Shown: in pieces, positions 1 through 11,069 of the stretch
Layout of the letters: each line of letters starts with the position of its first letter
How positions within the stretch are numbered: the first letter of the stretch is position 1
Assembly (NCBI GenBank): GCA_031002005.1
Contig: JARYHS010008074.1
Span: 345,302,932-345,366,931, forward strand
DNA length: 64,000 nt
Reading direction: 5' to 3'
Source: Vandiemenella viatica
Lineage: Eukaryota > Arthropoda > Insecta > Orthoptera > Morabidae
Notes under the pieces: model-generated
What the model saw: only the letters and a program-made list of their open reading frames with translations
What the model was told of the DNA's origin: nothing
The model's database searches: none
Program-made: the position numbers and the translations under genes

Positions 1-1494
1 CATTTTTAGCATGCAATTTAATCTGGAATGTGAATCAGCCAAACCAGAATTGCAGCTTGAACTGATTGAGTTGTAATGTAACACTGAATTGAAGCAACTA
101 TTTCTCAACATTTCTAAAATTGAGTTATACAAGGCTCTGTCAAAAATCAAGATTCCCAAAACTGAAATCTCACACTCAGAAAATAATTGTGATGTTTGAA
201 TCTTCCACCATCTGATAATAGGCTCTGTCAAAAATCAAGATTCCCAAAACTGAAATCTCACACTCAGAAAATAATTGCGATGTTTGAATCTTCCACCATC
301 TGATAATAGGTGTTTTCTACTATGAAGCTTCACAGAAACAGCCTTTGAAACCGATTGACTGGCCACCTTTTAGCCAGTTTCTACCAGATTCTGAACAACT
401 TTTAGAAGCTCAGTCACAGTTTCATCAGTCAATTTTTTTAAACTTTTTTCTATGGTTTTTTTACCATTTTAGCAAATAATTTAAGTTGTGTGTGATATAA
501 AAACAAAAAATAAAGTTTATCACTTAGGAAAAAAAAAAAAATTTTCAGCCCATCTAGATAATTTTTTATTTTATGTGGCATTCCCCTTAAAAAGTTTGCC
601 CATGTCTGTCCTAAAGTAACTAGCTCGAATTTAGCGAATTCTAAGGTAGCTTACATAGCTTCTGATAGAGAAGTGGAGGAAAAGTTAGCTACAGACTGTT
701 TTGGTTCATCAGGCGATGGAGTAGGGGTTTTTGGAGTTTGTCATAAAGGGGAGATTTAAAATGTGGGTGAGACATGGGGGTTTTGATAATTAAGGGAGCA
801 GTTGTTGTATGCTGTATTAGTTTGTGGTGTTGTTAGGGTGGGTCAGGTCCATTTTACTTTTTGCGCGTACTGAAAGCTTGCCCAGATGTTTTTGTACATG
901 TTTTGCTTGGATATGTCTGGATATATACTCTGAACCTGACTGATAATATTAGGAGAGGACAGACAGGATATAAGGGCCTTCCAGCAGAGGCAGCACTAAT
1001 TATTATTACTTATCCACATGTTTATTATTTATTAATCTTAAATTTAATATCACATCCCTAAGTTTCTGATCATATTTATTTCATATTATCTTTGCAATAC
1101 TACCCCACTTCCAGAGATAATATATCCCAATTTTTATCGATTGAGTATTTTCGTGCCATCCTCCACTACCACCACCCCTACCACCCTTGCTTCGCTCCTT
1201 TGGTTCCTCAGTCACATGATAGGCGTCTATGTAATCTTATGGACCTCATTACCAGTCTCAGCTGCCGATAAGACTGATATTCATTGTCAAAATATTAAGT
1301 TACATGTGTGCATACTTTTTTTGTGTTCACCTGTGTCCTGCCACCTTTATGGTAGGTAAGTGTTGTGCTTATTTTATCTACCCTTGCATATACAGTATTG
1401 ATTGCCTGAAGGAATTTTCCCCTAACATTATTATCTTTAAATTAATTAATTATTAATACTCATTAATTCTTACTAAAGTTGATGAAATTTTCAG
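1..1494. other. Non-coding stretch left of the ACSL terminal exon
   Basis: No gene could be supported here. The stretch ends in a plausible splice acceptor (pyrimidine-poor but with TTTTCAG at 1488-1494) for the acyl-CoA synthetase exon that follows, so at least its right part is probably intron. I looked for the expected preceding exon and did not find it. The only clear structure is the 88-bp tandem duplication listed separately. Short open frames between 861 and 1359 have no recognisable motif. Confidence 0.5.
132..307. repeat. Tandem duplication, 2 x 88 bp
   Basis: The block starting AGGCTCTGTCAAAAATCAAG occurs at 132-219 and again directly adjacent at 220-307. The two copies differ at one base that I could see (AATTGT versus AATTGC). 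Such near-identity indicates a recent local duplication or an assembly artefact. No coding capacity or known element was recognised in the unit. Confidence 0.9.
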
Positions 1495-1632
1495 GTAAAG
1501 GATATCTACTTGCACCCAGATCCATTTTCAGTACAAAATGGTTTATTAACACCAACACTGAAAACTAAGCGACCTCAGCTGAAGGCTTACTTCAAGCCAC
1601 AAATTGAGGACATGTATTCAAAACTCACTTAG
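1495..1632 (+). CDS. ACSL: Long-chain acyl-CoA synthetase (ACSL1/5/6 type), terminal coding exon
   Basis: Terminal exon of a long-chain fatty acid:CoA ligase, the membrane-associated enzyme that activates C12-C20 fatty acids with ATP and CoA. After the acceptor TTTTCAG (1488-1494) an open phase-0 frame encodes 45 residues and stops at TAG 1630-1632. It contains the C-terminal signature of this family: LHPDPFSVQNGLLTPTLK followed by KRPQLKAYFKPQIEDMYS. The NGLLTPTLK lysine region is the conserved C-terminal adenylation-domain loop carrying the catalytic lysine. The pattern matches ACSL1/5/6 better than ACSL3/4, which have a TG/AF-type motif here. All upstream exons, including the AMP-binding core, are missing from the window or not recognisable. 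The untranslated 3' part follows without a break. This is from family knowledge, without a database search, but the match is very characteristic. Confidence 0.9.
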   Translation, partial: VKDIYLHPDPFSVQNGLLTPTLKTKRPQLKAYFKPQIEDMYSKLT

Positions 1633-3289
1633 AAATGTGAGATGGATTGTATCATTTGAGTGATGTATATATAAAAAAAAAAGCGTTTGAATGATAACGT
1701 AAAAGAAAGATACCTTTTTAAATGAATCAGTGTCTTTGGTGTTGTTCTGCAGCTATCAGACTTAACATTTCCACTATTTAATGTATTTTTGGATACAAGA
1801 GTATAGGCTGTGTGTTAATTTGTATAAATGTGTTTTTACTATAAAGTTTATTTTAACATGACAATTTTGCTAAAAAATGAGAAAAAACCTAGGCATAAGT
1901 ATTATTTTGTGAGGTATTTAATAGGAAAATTTAAAATTAAGTAAATGAATGACTGAATTATGATATCCTGTAATGAATGAATGAAGCAAAAGGACTGTAA
2001 TTAAACATTTGTAATTTAGTGTGTAGTATGAAGGAATGATTAAATTTTGAAGTGTTTGTAAAACATAATTTAAACAATTTATAAAGATTCATCAAAACTC
2101 TTTAAATTACCACGATACTTTTCATATTTATTTTTCCCTTTTCAGTGAACAAATAAGCTATATGCAGAAAAAAATAGTTCTTCATTGAATAATGGTACAA
2201 AATATTGTGTTTCTTGAAAAAAACATTTTACTACTACTCTGGCATATATAGATATTAAACTGTTTTGATCTCCAAAGTTTATCACAGAATATTAAATCTA
2301 TTCACTTTGATCCAATGTGAGGAAGGTTATGGTGACGAGGAAAGGTATATATTATTAAAACCCCAAGTAATAACAACTGCTAATTACAGGTTTATTTACT
2401 TAGTATCCCAAATATACATCCACTTCCTACTGTTAAGTATCAATACTTAACATCCCCCATTAATTACCTACTAATTTTTGATACAATGTCACAGGAATGT
2501 TGTTAATTGTTACATTCACACATTACTATAACACTTGTTACCCTAACATTTCTCTTTAATTACCAAACTCCAAGAACAAACTTCTTTAAGAAAATAAATT
2601 TGATTGTGAAGCAGAAAATGTTTCACTTGGACTTAAAATTACCATTAAAAAAAATAATAATAATAAACATATTTCTTGTGGAACTGGACTAAAATAAGAA
2701 CTTCAGAAAAAGTTTCCCCTCTTTTTATAGCTAAAATACCTATTTAATATTTTTGAACTCTATTCCTTGCATTGTGGTAATGTATTTCAGATCTGTAATT
2801 TTCAGCAAATATCAAGTACATGTGTTGTGCTGGATTTGCAAGTATCCCTAGCTTTCTACACAGACTTCTGAATTATGTTAGTGGGTTTAGTCCAGAAATA
2901 TTTCACAGAACATGTTTTTGTAGTATAAAACAATCTGTGATTATGTATATTTAGTGCATAAGGAGATACCACAACATAGCAGGAAACATAAATGCAAAAT
3001 ATCCAAACTTACTAATTATTCTAAATGAGTATGTTGCGGAACTAAGATTTTTAAGAAATTTTTGAATGTGTTGACCCCAATTTAGATTTAAATCTATCTA
3101 CATATCCACAAAATGAGTACTATTGCTTTTACTGATTGTTTCTCTCTCATATTCCACATTGAAATGTCTTACTATTTTTTATACATAAAATGGATTAATT
3201 GCCTTTTTACATAATCAGTTAGTACTCTTTTGTTTCCACACCATCTAATTATTTTCCTTAAGTATCACTTTGATGTTTCTTAAAGATTT
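1633..3289. other. ACSL 3' UTR and AT-rich non-coding DNA
   Basis: The first few hundred bases are presumably the 3' untranslated region of the acyl-CoA synthetase gene. No canonical AATAAA stands out at a convincing distance, so the polyadenylation site is not assigned. The rest is AT-rich sequence with short random frames; I saw no gene, element end or RNA in it. Confidence 0.4.
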
Positions 3290-3545
3290 TGCTTTAGTGA
3301 GTCTTTTAAAGAAATGTTAGTATCATCTACAAACAGCAACATATTTTATTATAGCTTATAATATGTATATAAGCAGCAGTAGAGGACCAAGAATTGATCT
3401 CTGTGACACTCCATATTAACTGTTTCCTATTAGGAATTAATAATCTCGCCAGAATTTATGTGTTCCACACATACTTATTTCTTTTTATTTTCCACATACA
3501 ATTTAAACCAAAGTCTCGCCCTACCACTTTAGCATTGTGTCCTAA
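3290..3545 (-). pseudogene. Degenerate LINE reverse-transcriptase fragment (jockey/CR1-like)
   Basis: Read on the minus strand, about 3420-3370 translates to GVSQRSILGPLLLLIYI, a decayed form of the RT motif GVPQGSILGPLLFLIYINDL of jockey/CR1-type non-LTR retrotransposons. Further on (about 3340-3310) comes LLFVDDTN, a decayed Y/F-A-D-D catalytic motif. Upstream on the minus strand NRKQ-like residues match the region just before the RT motif. Stops and frameshifts are frequent, so this is an old truncated fragment. The ends are approximate. Confidence 0.7.
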
Positions 3546-4204
3546 TTTATATTAAGAGAATTTTATAATTAACTCTCAATGGCCTTAACCAGATTACAAA
3601 AGATTCCTAGGGAACTTATCTTTTTATTCAGGGATTCCAATTGGACATTTGCAAAATAGAAAAAAAGAAGAGTATACCAAAACGGCATGTCTAAAACCAT
3701 ACCCAGTACCACTGACATATCAATAACTGATTATCACGTAAATGTGCATTAATCTTCTGTGCATTGTTTTTCCTAATATTTCTGAAAATTCTGACAGACG
3801 CAATATTCACCTATAGTTGTGTTTCTCAACTGGTTTCGGTCCAAGGATCAGTAAAATGTCAAAAATAATTTTATGGACCACTAACTTAATTGGACTAATT
3901 TTTACCTAGGTCTTTATTTTTAATGGAAACTAAAAAATTGTTACCACCATCCCATAAGATCTACAGCTACAATATGGCCCTCATAAAATGGTCATAAACT
4001 TAATCTTCAAAGGAATATTCCTCTCTCTGTTACTGACTGGAAACTTATGTAGTGAATAAACTATTGTAGCAACAATGCAGTTATAGCCTCATATCCTGGA
4101 AATACCTTGGCTTTTTCAAAGTTTGGGTTATAGCTTATACACGCTTGTGGTATTATAAATTACAAGAATGGTATATATTTTAAGGGAACAATAATTGCTT
4201 TTTT
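3546..4204. other. Non-coding stretch, possible hAT-MITE remnant
   Basis: No gene seen. Around 3823-3850 the string GTTTCTCAACTGGTTT resembles the terminal sequence of many hAT-derived MITEs, but no matching opposite end was found, so this is only a weak suggestion. Confidence 0.25.
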
Positions 4205-4970
4205 CTATGATATCTTCAATTCTGTTAAACTTTTAATATTAATGCATGTGGACCACCTGTCCCATCTTAGTTGTTGAGTGGTGAGACCAATGTAAGAGGC
4301 AGTGCAATGGAGGCAGGTGAGTTGGTAAATAAGGTGAGTGGTAGCACATGTAGCATGTCCAATTATAGGGAACGATTCGCCTGTGACAGGATTAGCGTAC
4401 GTAGTGGTGGCAGGGTGCATGCTGAAAGTTTTGCAGTGGGGTCTGTTACAAGGGAAAGATCCCTGTTAAGGTCTAGGGGAATCGGCAGATAAATACTTCT
4501 GGACCAAGATGTTATACAGATAGGGTGATCTGCTGAAACAAGCACGGGGAGCAGTGGGTAGGATTTTGGGAAGGAGGAGACACATTTCAGGGAAGGACCT
4601 TAGGAAATCTGCCCACGGCGGAGTATCTGGTTGACAGATTCCAGGCCAGGAAAGAACTGGGTGACAATTGTTGGTCCATGGTCAGTTTTAGGAGGTGCAG
4701 AACGAGGGTTGTGGGGGATGGCACAGGAAATCTGTTTTTCCAATAGATCATGGGGGTATCGGCGGGAAACAAGGGCTTGGAATAATTTTTGGGAGAAACT
4801 GGAGATTGATTCATGATCGGAACAGATGCTTCTGCCACGAATTGCAAGGCTGTATGGGAGGGAACGTTTGATGTGGAAAGGGTGACAACCGTCAAATTGT
4901 AGGTATTGTTGTAAATTGGTTGGTATGATGTGTACTGAGGTATACAGGGCCCCCTGTCATTGAGTGATAT
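4205..4970 (-). pseudogene. Penelope-like element, C-terminal half (RT thumb to GIY-YIG)
   Basis: Minus-strand frames, joined across several frameshifts, give the distal half of a Penelope-like retroelement protein. The first part (about 4900-4560) covers the post-palm RT region, with characteristic strings about a first-strand thumb domain and SICSDHES-type residues. The last part (4420-4205) reads ESFPIIGHATCATTHLIYQL and then CLHCTASYIGLTTQQLR, the cysteine-rich linker and the start of the GIY-YIG endonuclease (here YIG with the following T-x-x-x-L-R). The protein breaks off shortly after the YIG motif. The RT palm with the YADD motif is absent. The piece lies head-to-head with the N-terminal half that starts near 4975 on the other strand. 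Confidence 0.8.
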
Positions 4971-4974
4971 CTAC

Positions 4975-6205
4975 GTCAAGGAAGGTGATACAGGTGTGGG
5001 AGAGTCAACTTTCCTCTTTCCACAAGATTCTTTGTCTGTTGAATCCCTCCCTAACTCAACATCTTAAACAAATTCTCACAGAGTGCAGGCAGTTGCAACA
5101 GAAATGTGCACAAAAACATCGGCCCAAGCTATCAAATTTATTGAAAAGCTACCTTGTTCTAGGCCTGTCTCTTCCTTACCAACATCCTTCAAATAGGCAG
5201 CACACACTACCTCCTCCCCTGGTTTCCAAAGTCCCATGTCTTGCCCACATTTTTAATATGCCACACCCACCACCTTTACCACCTATCCCTTGTGCCACTG
5301 CTCCACCCGTGGACACACCACAACGGTCAGTGGTCAACCTCTCAACCACGTCTCTGTCTAAAGCACAACTCTCTATCCTCGACAAGGGCCTTTCCTTCTA
5401 GCCTACTCTTAAGTTCGACCATGCTGCTCTGGTCCGGGACTCACTTGCTTTCTGCCACACACTCCGCTGGCGGTATCACTTTGCTACCACAACAGAGAGT
5501 GATGGCCGTCCGGGTGAGATTGAGTCCAGCTTAGAGCGGTTCAAACCACCATCCCAACTTCACCCTCCTCCACTTCCCCAAAACCATCCCCTCCTTCTGT
5601 TCCAAGACTTCCTTACATCGACACTATCCTCAAAATCTTTCCTCAACTCTATCCCAACTCCAATAACCTCAACCCTACTGAGATATGGGCCATGAGAGAA
5701 CTGTTCAGTAATAAAAAAAATCATTATCTTTCCAGCACACAAGGGCTCGACCACCATGGTCATGGACCGCAGTGACTATGATGCGGAGGCCCTTAGACAG
5801 CTTTCTGATACCAACACTTATTGTCCACATGCCACAGATCCCACCTCTTCCATCTGCCTTGAAATTCATTCTTCCTGGACCACCCGGGCCCCTTACAAGG
5901 CCTTTCTTCACAATCATTATCACTTCTCACCCCTCAAAATCCTTGCACACCTACCTTATACCTTCTCCCCAAGATACACAAGGCTGGCAATCCGGGACGA
6001 CCTATAGTTGCAGCCTATGGTTCCCCCACTGAACAGATTTCAGCCTTAGTGGATCAACACCTCCAACCTTTTGTGCAGAACCTTCCTTCTTACATCAAAG
6101 ACACACCACGTTTTTTGGAGCATCTGTTGAAAGTCCCCGGCCCTCTACCACCAGACTCCCTCCTTGTTTCCACTGATGTAACCTCCTTGTACACCAATGA
6201 AGGAA
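4975..6205 (+). pseudogene. Penelope-like element, N-terminal half (to RT motif A)
   Basis: Plus-strand frames carry the N-terminal half of a Penelope-like element protein. VVNLSTTSLSKAQLSILDKG at about 5331-5390 is the conserved N-terminal box. The frame then shifts, and RSDYDAEALRQLSDTNTY (5766-5819) is the conserved RT finger box. After another shift come [20 protein letters not shown] and [13 protein letters not shown] (about 6046-6197), the PLE RT region ending in motif A (the D of DVTSLY is catalytic). At least three frameshifts make it inactive. The coding sequence stops abruptly at about 6197 and runs into a different LINE sequence. Together with the inverted C-terminal half it makes one rearranged insertion. 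Confidence 0.82.
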
Positions 6206-6510
6206 TAAGTGATCACAATGCAGTTCTGATAAATATAAGGGGATTCAGTAAACCAGTGGCCAGAATTGAAAGGGGAAACAGATAAAATTATAAAAAGGCA
6301 CAAATCTTGGAACTGAAAAGATATTTCAGGGTTAATTTTATTAAATGGAAGAATGGCACAAGTTCACTGCAGACAAAGTGTGAAGAGTTCAAGGAAATAA
6401 TAAAAAGGGTGATGAAATGTTTATTCCAAAACAGAAAATAAAGAGAAGTACAGAACCTACATACTATAACAGAGAGGTGAGGAGGTTAAACTATTTGAGA
6501 TAGAAAATAT
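6196..6510 (+). pseudogene. LINE fragment: endonuclease C-terminus
   Basis: Directly after the Penelope-like sequence the same open frame reads [15 protein letters not shown], the conserved SDH motif near the C-terminus of the apurinic endonuclease domain of non-LTR retrotransposons. About 200 bp further (near 6430-6500), in another frame, QKIKRSTEPTYYNREVRRLN matches the linker between endonuclease and RT, where a P-x-x-Y/W-N-R-E pattern is usual. The piece is frame-broken and short. It is probably the older target into which the Penelope-like element inserted. Confidence 0.65.
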
Positions 6511-8043
6511 TCGCTGAAAAAAAAGGTTGTTCGGAATCATTGGCAATTGCTAAAAAGCGGAAAAAAATAAAATACAATACATACAGACCTAACCCAAGCT
6601 GTATGCAGTTTACTTTCATGGAGAGTGGGACACAACACAACACCCTTTCTTTTATTCGAAAAACAACCTATAATTTTTTGTTAATTTATTCCAGGTTATT
6701 TCAAAAGCCACACTCACTTTGCAATAATACCAACACAATCTGCTATACAATTTCCTAAGCTTACTCACTCACACATCTTGATAGCTATTTGCTGGAGAAT
6801 GGTATCGTGTTTTAGCTTTTGCTCACAAATTAAGGACGACAAGTGATAACATTAGAAGAAGTTATGTCAACAATTTAATAGCTAATCAACTGCTACCAAA
6901 TCAATTGACATAATACATTCATTACATTTGATTTATGTAGCATTTCATAGTTAAAACAATATCAATAAACTTTATAGCTTTAAAATCATGGAACTGCTTT
7001 TCAGTAACAAGTTGCTAATGAAAGCAACATAAAAAAAACTTTTAATCAATTAAATTACCTATTGTCTCTGCTGTAATCAGCAATGTCAATTATCATGCCA
7101 GTATAGGCTAAATTTCAATCTAATTAAAGCTTTTGCTAATGTTGTTGCTTGACCAAAGTTTATGCATTAAAATTCATTTCCTTTTTTCATAATTCGTACT
7201 GTGGTTAATGATCTTTGTTCATGTTTGCTGTACGTGAGTTATTAGGTTATTTGAAGTCGACATCAGGCCAAATATGTTACTGAATCGAGTATTCTGGCAA
7301 TTCATTTCTTTCGGAGATGTTCAACTGTTTAATACTCTGTATTACGTTCTCTGGCCATTACAGACACTACAATCACAAATTACATTATGAATTTTTGCCC
7401 ATTCTCAATAAAATGTGACACTTTCAAAGCAAACAGAAATTCTTCAAATTTTGCAGAGTGAACTTTAGAGGTCAAAGACAATTTAAGTTTGAATTTCAAC
7501 AAATTCGAGTCTACGACCTTTGAAACAATTATCCAATAGCATGATCACCACTGTCCGTGTATAATATATCTATTAATACTTCTGAGTTCTTCGTGCTCAA
7601 GAGATTTTACTAATTCTAAGGATAAAACACAGTCAAGTTCATATTTGGTCAGATCAGGTCATAATGTTTGACCATAAATACTGGAACTATTCTAGATCCA
7701 ACACGATACGCAAAAAAAATGGTCACGGGCTTACACTAGTATGAAATGATCATTTTTAAAGAAACGAGAGTGGGGGTGAGTGACAGAAAAAATGAAAATT
7801 GCAGGAGGAAGTAGCACAAAAATCCAGTAAGTACTTCAAGAAGTCCACTACTGGAAGTTCGGCATATGTTAAGGAGTTGCCTACATCAACATGTACAATA
7901 AAATCAAAACTATCCAACACTAATTTAGCACAAGACAAGGAGGCTATAACTTAAGATAATTGTGAGTGTGATTAAATTAAGAGCAGTGAGGCTACTGAAG
8001 AATTTGAAGAAAATATTAGTAATTTAGTGGGTGATAAACTTTG
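6511..8043. other. AT-rich stretch, no feature recognised
   Basis: No gene, RNA or element end could be supported. A short minus-strand frame at 7756-7938 has no recognisable motif. Confidence 0.5.
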
Positions 8044-8357
8044 TGGGAGCGTTCTGGTTGTTTACCGTAGCAACAAGTTTCTTTTCGCGCTCCGTATAAA
8101 AATATTATTATATCGGTTCATACGCAACATTGGCGATTAAATGTGATTTAAGTTAGTTGCGTAGTGTGTGTTTTAATGTGTGAAGAACTTTCTATATCAG
8201 CTTAGAATGTTGTGAAGCAAGAGTTGTGGTGTGTCCAGCCGGGCGTTGCGGACGCTTTTCTGTGTACGGCTGTTAAGTACGGTGAAACGGATCCGTGACC
8301 GTGCTTTAGGGCTCAGCTCTCCTAGACTCTCTCTCTGTGTTAACTCAATTGATTAAA

Positions 8358-9671
8358 ATGGAAGGTTTGATTAGAAAGTCAACATTGAGCTTCAGTTTTC
8401 GGTACGGATATGCCAGGCCCAAGATTTGTGAAATTGATGAGTGGTTGTTTGAGAAGATAGGTTTGCGTGAAGAAAATGTTCGAGGGTTGCAGTACGACTT
8501 CATCGCGAACGTCGTTTATGTAAAGTTAAAAGAAGATGAGATGTGCAGCCAGATCATGGAGCGGACTGGAGGACATGTTGATTTTCTTCACTCCTCCGGA
8601 AAAGTAAGTAAAGTCACAGTCAACTTTACAGGACTCGGAATGAGAACTGTTAAAATGTATAATATCCCCTTTGAAGTCTCAAACGACGAAATACAATGGT
8701 CGCTAGCACCATTTGGGAAAGTGTTCACCATTAATGGGGAAAAATGGGGTGGCACAATGCGTTTCAAAGTAGACAATGGTGTTAAAATTATTAGAATTGA
8801 TCTTAAAAAACATATCCCTTCGTACTTAACAGTTAATGGATTCGAGACTCTAGTTATATATGAAGGTCAGCCTAGAACTTGCTCCATATGCAACTCTGCA
8901 GACCAATTGAGAGCTGACTGCCCTAGAAGTAGATTAGTTAGTAATAAACAGATCACCAACAAAGGGAATCAAATTACATATGCAGGTATTACCTCTGGGA
9001 ATACAGCTCCTCAGCGAGATCACATGGAGACCTTGCCGGGAACTAGCTTTCCGAATACCAACATACCAAACAGCAACAATTCCCAAACAAAAGAAGCTGA
9101 GAACAAAACAAATGCCGAGGAGAAACATAACTCAGACTGTAGTGATATAAACACTGTTCCATTTCCCGTACTCAGAAAAGATATTGATGATAACGCTGCA
9201 ACAGAGCTAGAGGGTCATTCGGAAATAGAATACAATCAGAGGCCACAGGACATTGCTTGTGAGGTGCCTACGAAGACCAACGCAAATATCACCTTGGAGG
9301 AAAATAGACATCCTGAGGCAGACATCCGCCACCTAAGCATAATTACAAAAGAAATAGGAAAAAAATCATCAAAAGTCAAACCGATAGAAAATCAAACCAC
9401 TACAGAAGAGATTACCCAAGCAGATTGTTCTAAAGAGAAAAAACGAGAGGCGCGAAAATCTGCAGAAGCTACAGCAAGACAGATGAAATTAAAGCTACAG
9501 CAAATAAAGCAGAAAGCTCACATGGAAATTGGAAATGAAGAACACAGAGAGAAAATACAACGGACTTACATTGATTACTGCAGTACAGACAAAAACAATG
9601 ATAGAGAAGATGCGACCCATGCAAATGTAACCCATAGTCACTGGGCTGACGATATGGACGTAGATATTTAA
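8358..9671 (+). CDS. LINE ORF1 protein (nucleic-acid-binding, degenerate zinc knuckle)
   Basis: ORF1 of the LINE, a presumed RNA-binding chaperone of the retrotransposition particle. The frame is open for 437 codons from the ATG at 8358; a TTG at 8337 is in frame but an ATG is a better start. Residues of about 90-170 hold a folded RRM-like stretch (VTVNFTGLGMRTVKMYNIPF). At about residue 174 comes CSICNSADQLRADC, a zinc knuckle of the C-x2-C-x4-H-x4-C type whose histidine is replaced by glutamine. The usual ORF1 of this group has intact and often several knuckles, so zinc binding is probably lost. The C-terminal half is low-complexity, charged (Glu/Lys-rich), with a possible helix near 375-400. 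ORF2 begins about 160 bp downstream. Confidence 0.75.
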   Translation: MEGLIRKSTLSFSFRYGYARPKICEIDEWLFEKIGLREENVRGLQYDFIANVVYVKLKEDEMCSQIMERTGGHVDFLHSSGKVSKVTVNFTGLGMRTVKMYNIPFEVSNDEIQWSLAPFGKVFTINGEKWGGTMRFKVDNGVKIIRIDLKKHIPSYLTVNGFETLVIYEGQPRTCSICNSADQLRADCPRSRLVSNKQITNKGNQITYAGITSGNTAPQRDHMETLPGTSFPNTNIPNSNNSQTKEAENKTNAEEKHNSDCSDINTVPFPVLRKDIDDNAATELEGHSEIEYNQRPQDIACEVPTKTNANITLEENRHPEADIRHLSIITKEIGKKSSKVKPIENQTTTEEITQADCSKEKKREARKSAEATARQMKLKLQQIKQKAHMEIGNEEHREKIQRTYIDYCSTDKNNDREDATHANVTHSHWADDMDVDI

Positions 9672-10861
9672 ACGAAAAACAAAAAGGATTAACACATACA
9701 TCAAAAAAAAAAAAAAGATAGTAAAAAAACCGGTTCAATAAACAACACACTGGCAACAGAAAATAGGCATAAAAAAATGAAAAAAGCCACCAACTCAATC
9801 ATCAATAGTAACGACAATACAGCCTAAATTATGGCTCATTCCATATCAACGCGCCAAACATACTGTAACGCGACTTTAAACGTATGTGGGATAGAGAGTT
9901 ATGTTAAGTATCGTTGTTTGAAAGATTATTTGTATGCGGCTTCTGTAGATATTGCCCTATTACAAGAGGTTTCAGCAGGGATGTCAGAAGACATTACTGG
10001 CTATACTGTAATTAAAAACCTGGGCAATGGTACGAATCGTGGTACCGCCATTCTAACCAAGGAAGGTATAATAGTTCAAGATGTAGAGATGTTACCTAAT
10101 GGCTGAGGCATAGCGTGCACATTCGCTGACATGCGCATCGCTAACGTATATGCGCCTTCTGGAAACCAGAATAAAGAAAAAAGGAAATCATTTTTCACAA
10201 CCGACATAGTACCTTTAATAATAAAAAATCACACAAAGCTCTTGTTAGCAGGAGATTTCAATTGCGTTTTATCGTCCAGAGATCAAACCCCCAATTTTAA
10301 CAAAAGCATTGAACTTGAATACCTCATAAAAAGCTTACAGACACATGGCTCATGAAACATGGCGAGGAATGCGGCTACACCTTTGTCTCGAACAATTCAG
10401 CTAGCCGACTTGATCGTATGTATGTTTCTTCATCCCTGACTTCTAAGGTGTTAGCATCAGAAATCTGGCCAGTTAATTTTTCAGACCATTGCACATATCA
10501 TTGCAAAGTACTGAACATTCCACAAGGAATGTACAGAATTAAGGGAATATGGAAACTCAACACCAATATCCTAAAAGACAACGAGTTACACACATACTTT
10601 TCAGAGATGTGGATTCACAGTAGAAAATATACAAACAGACATACTAGTAAGATTGAATGGTGGCTGCTTTATATGAAACCGAAAATAAGGAAATTCCTGG
10701 CAGACTTTTCAAAACAGAAGTCATTCTGGCAACACCATACGAAAGAATTTCTCTATATGGCCCTCAGAGAATTGTATCAAGAACAAGATAAGCTTACTGA
10801 CAACTTACGGAAAATCAAACAGATTAAAGCTAGAATTACCAAAATAATGAAGGAACAGACG

Positions 10862-10897
10862 CACACAGGGGTATTTGACACAAAAAGTCGATCAAAA
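10862..10897 (+). repeat. Left terminal inverted repeat of the 1.7-kb transposon
   Basis: 36 bp, matched by 12537-12572 on the other strand with a single T/C difference; target duplication AGACG lies immediately to the left. Confidence 0.88.
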
Positions 10898-11069
10898 TTA
10901 TTTCTACGTAATTTGGATTTTTGTTTCGCTTCTTTTGTGTATTAGTACTTATAACTGTGAAGTAGGAGTAATAATAAAGAACACGTACTGTGTTCATACA
11001 CTTTATAACATATTAAGCGAATATTTACAAAATATCTAAACAATAATCATATATGTACATTAAAATATC

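Noticed and set aside
1141..1359. 72-codon frame with a hydrophobic part, possible small secreted protein
   Set aside because: No family motif, no exon signals, low-complexity Ser/Thr start; frames of this length are expected by chance.
9469..9798. 109-codon minus-strand frame
   Set aside because: Antisense shadow of LINE ORF1, rich in Phe, Leu and Cys because of the A-rich coding strand.
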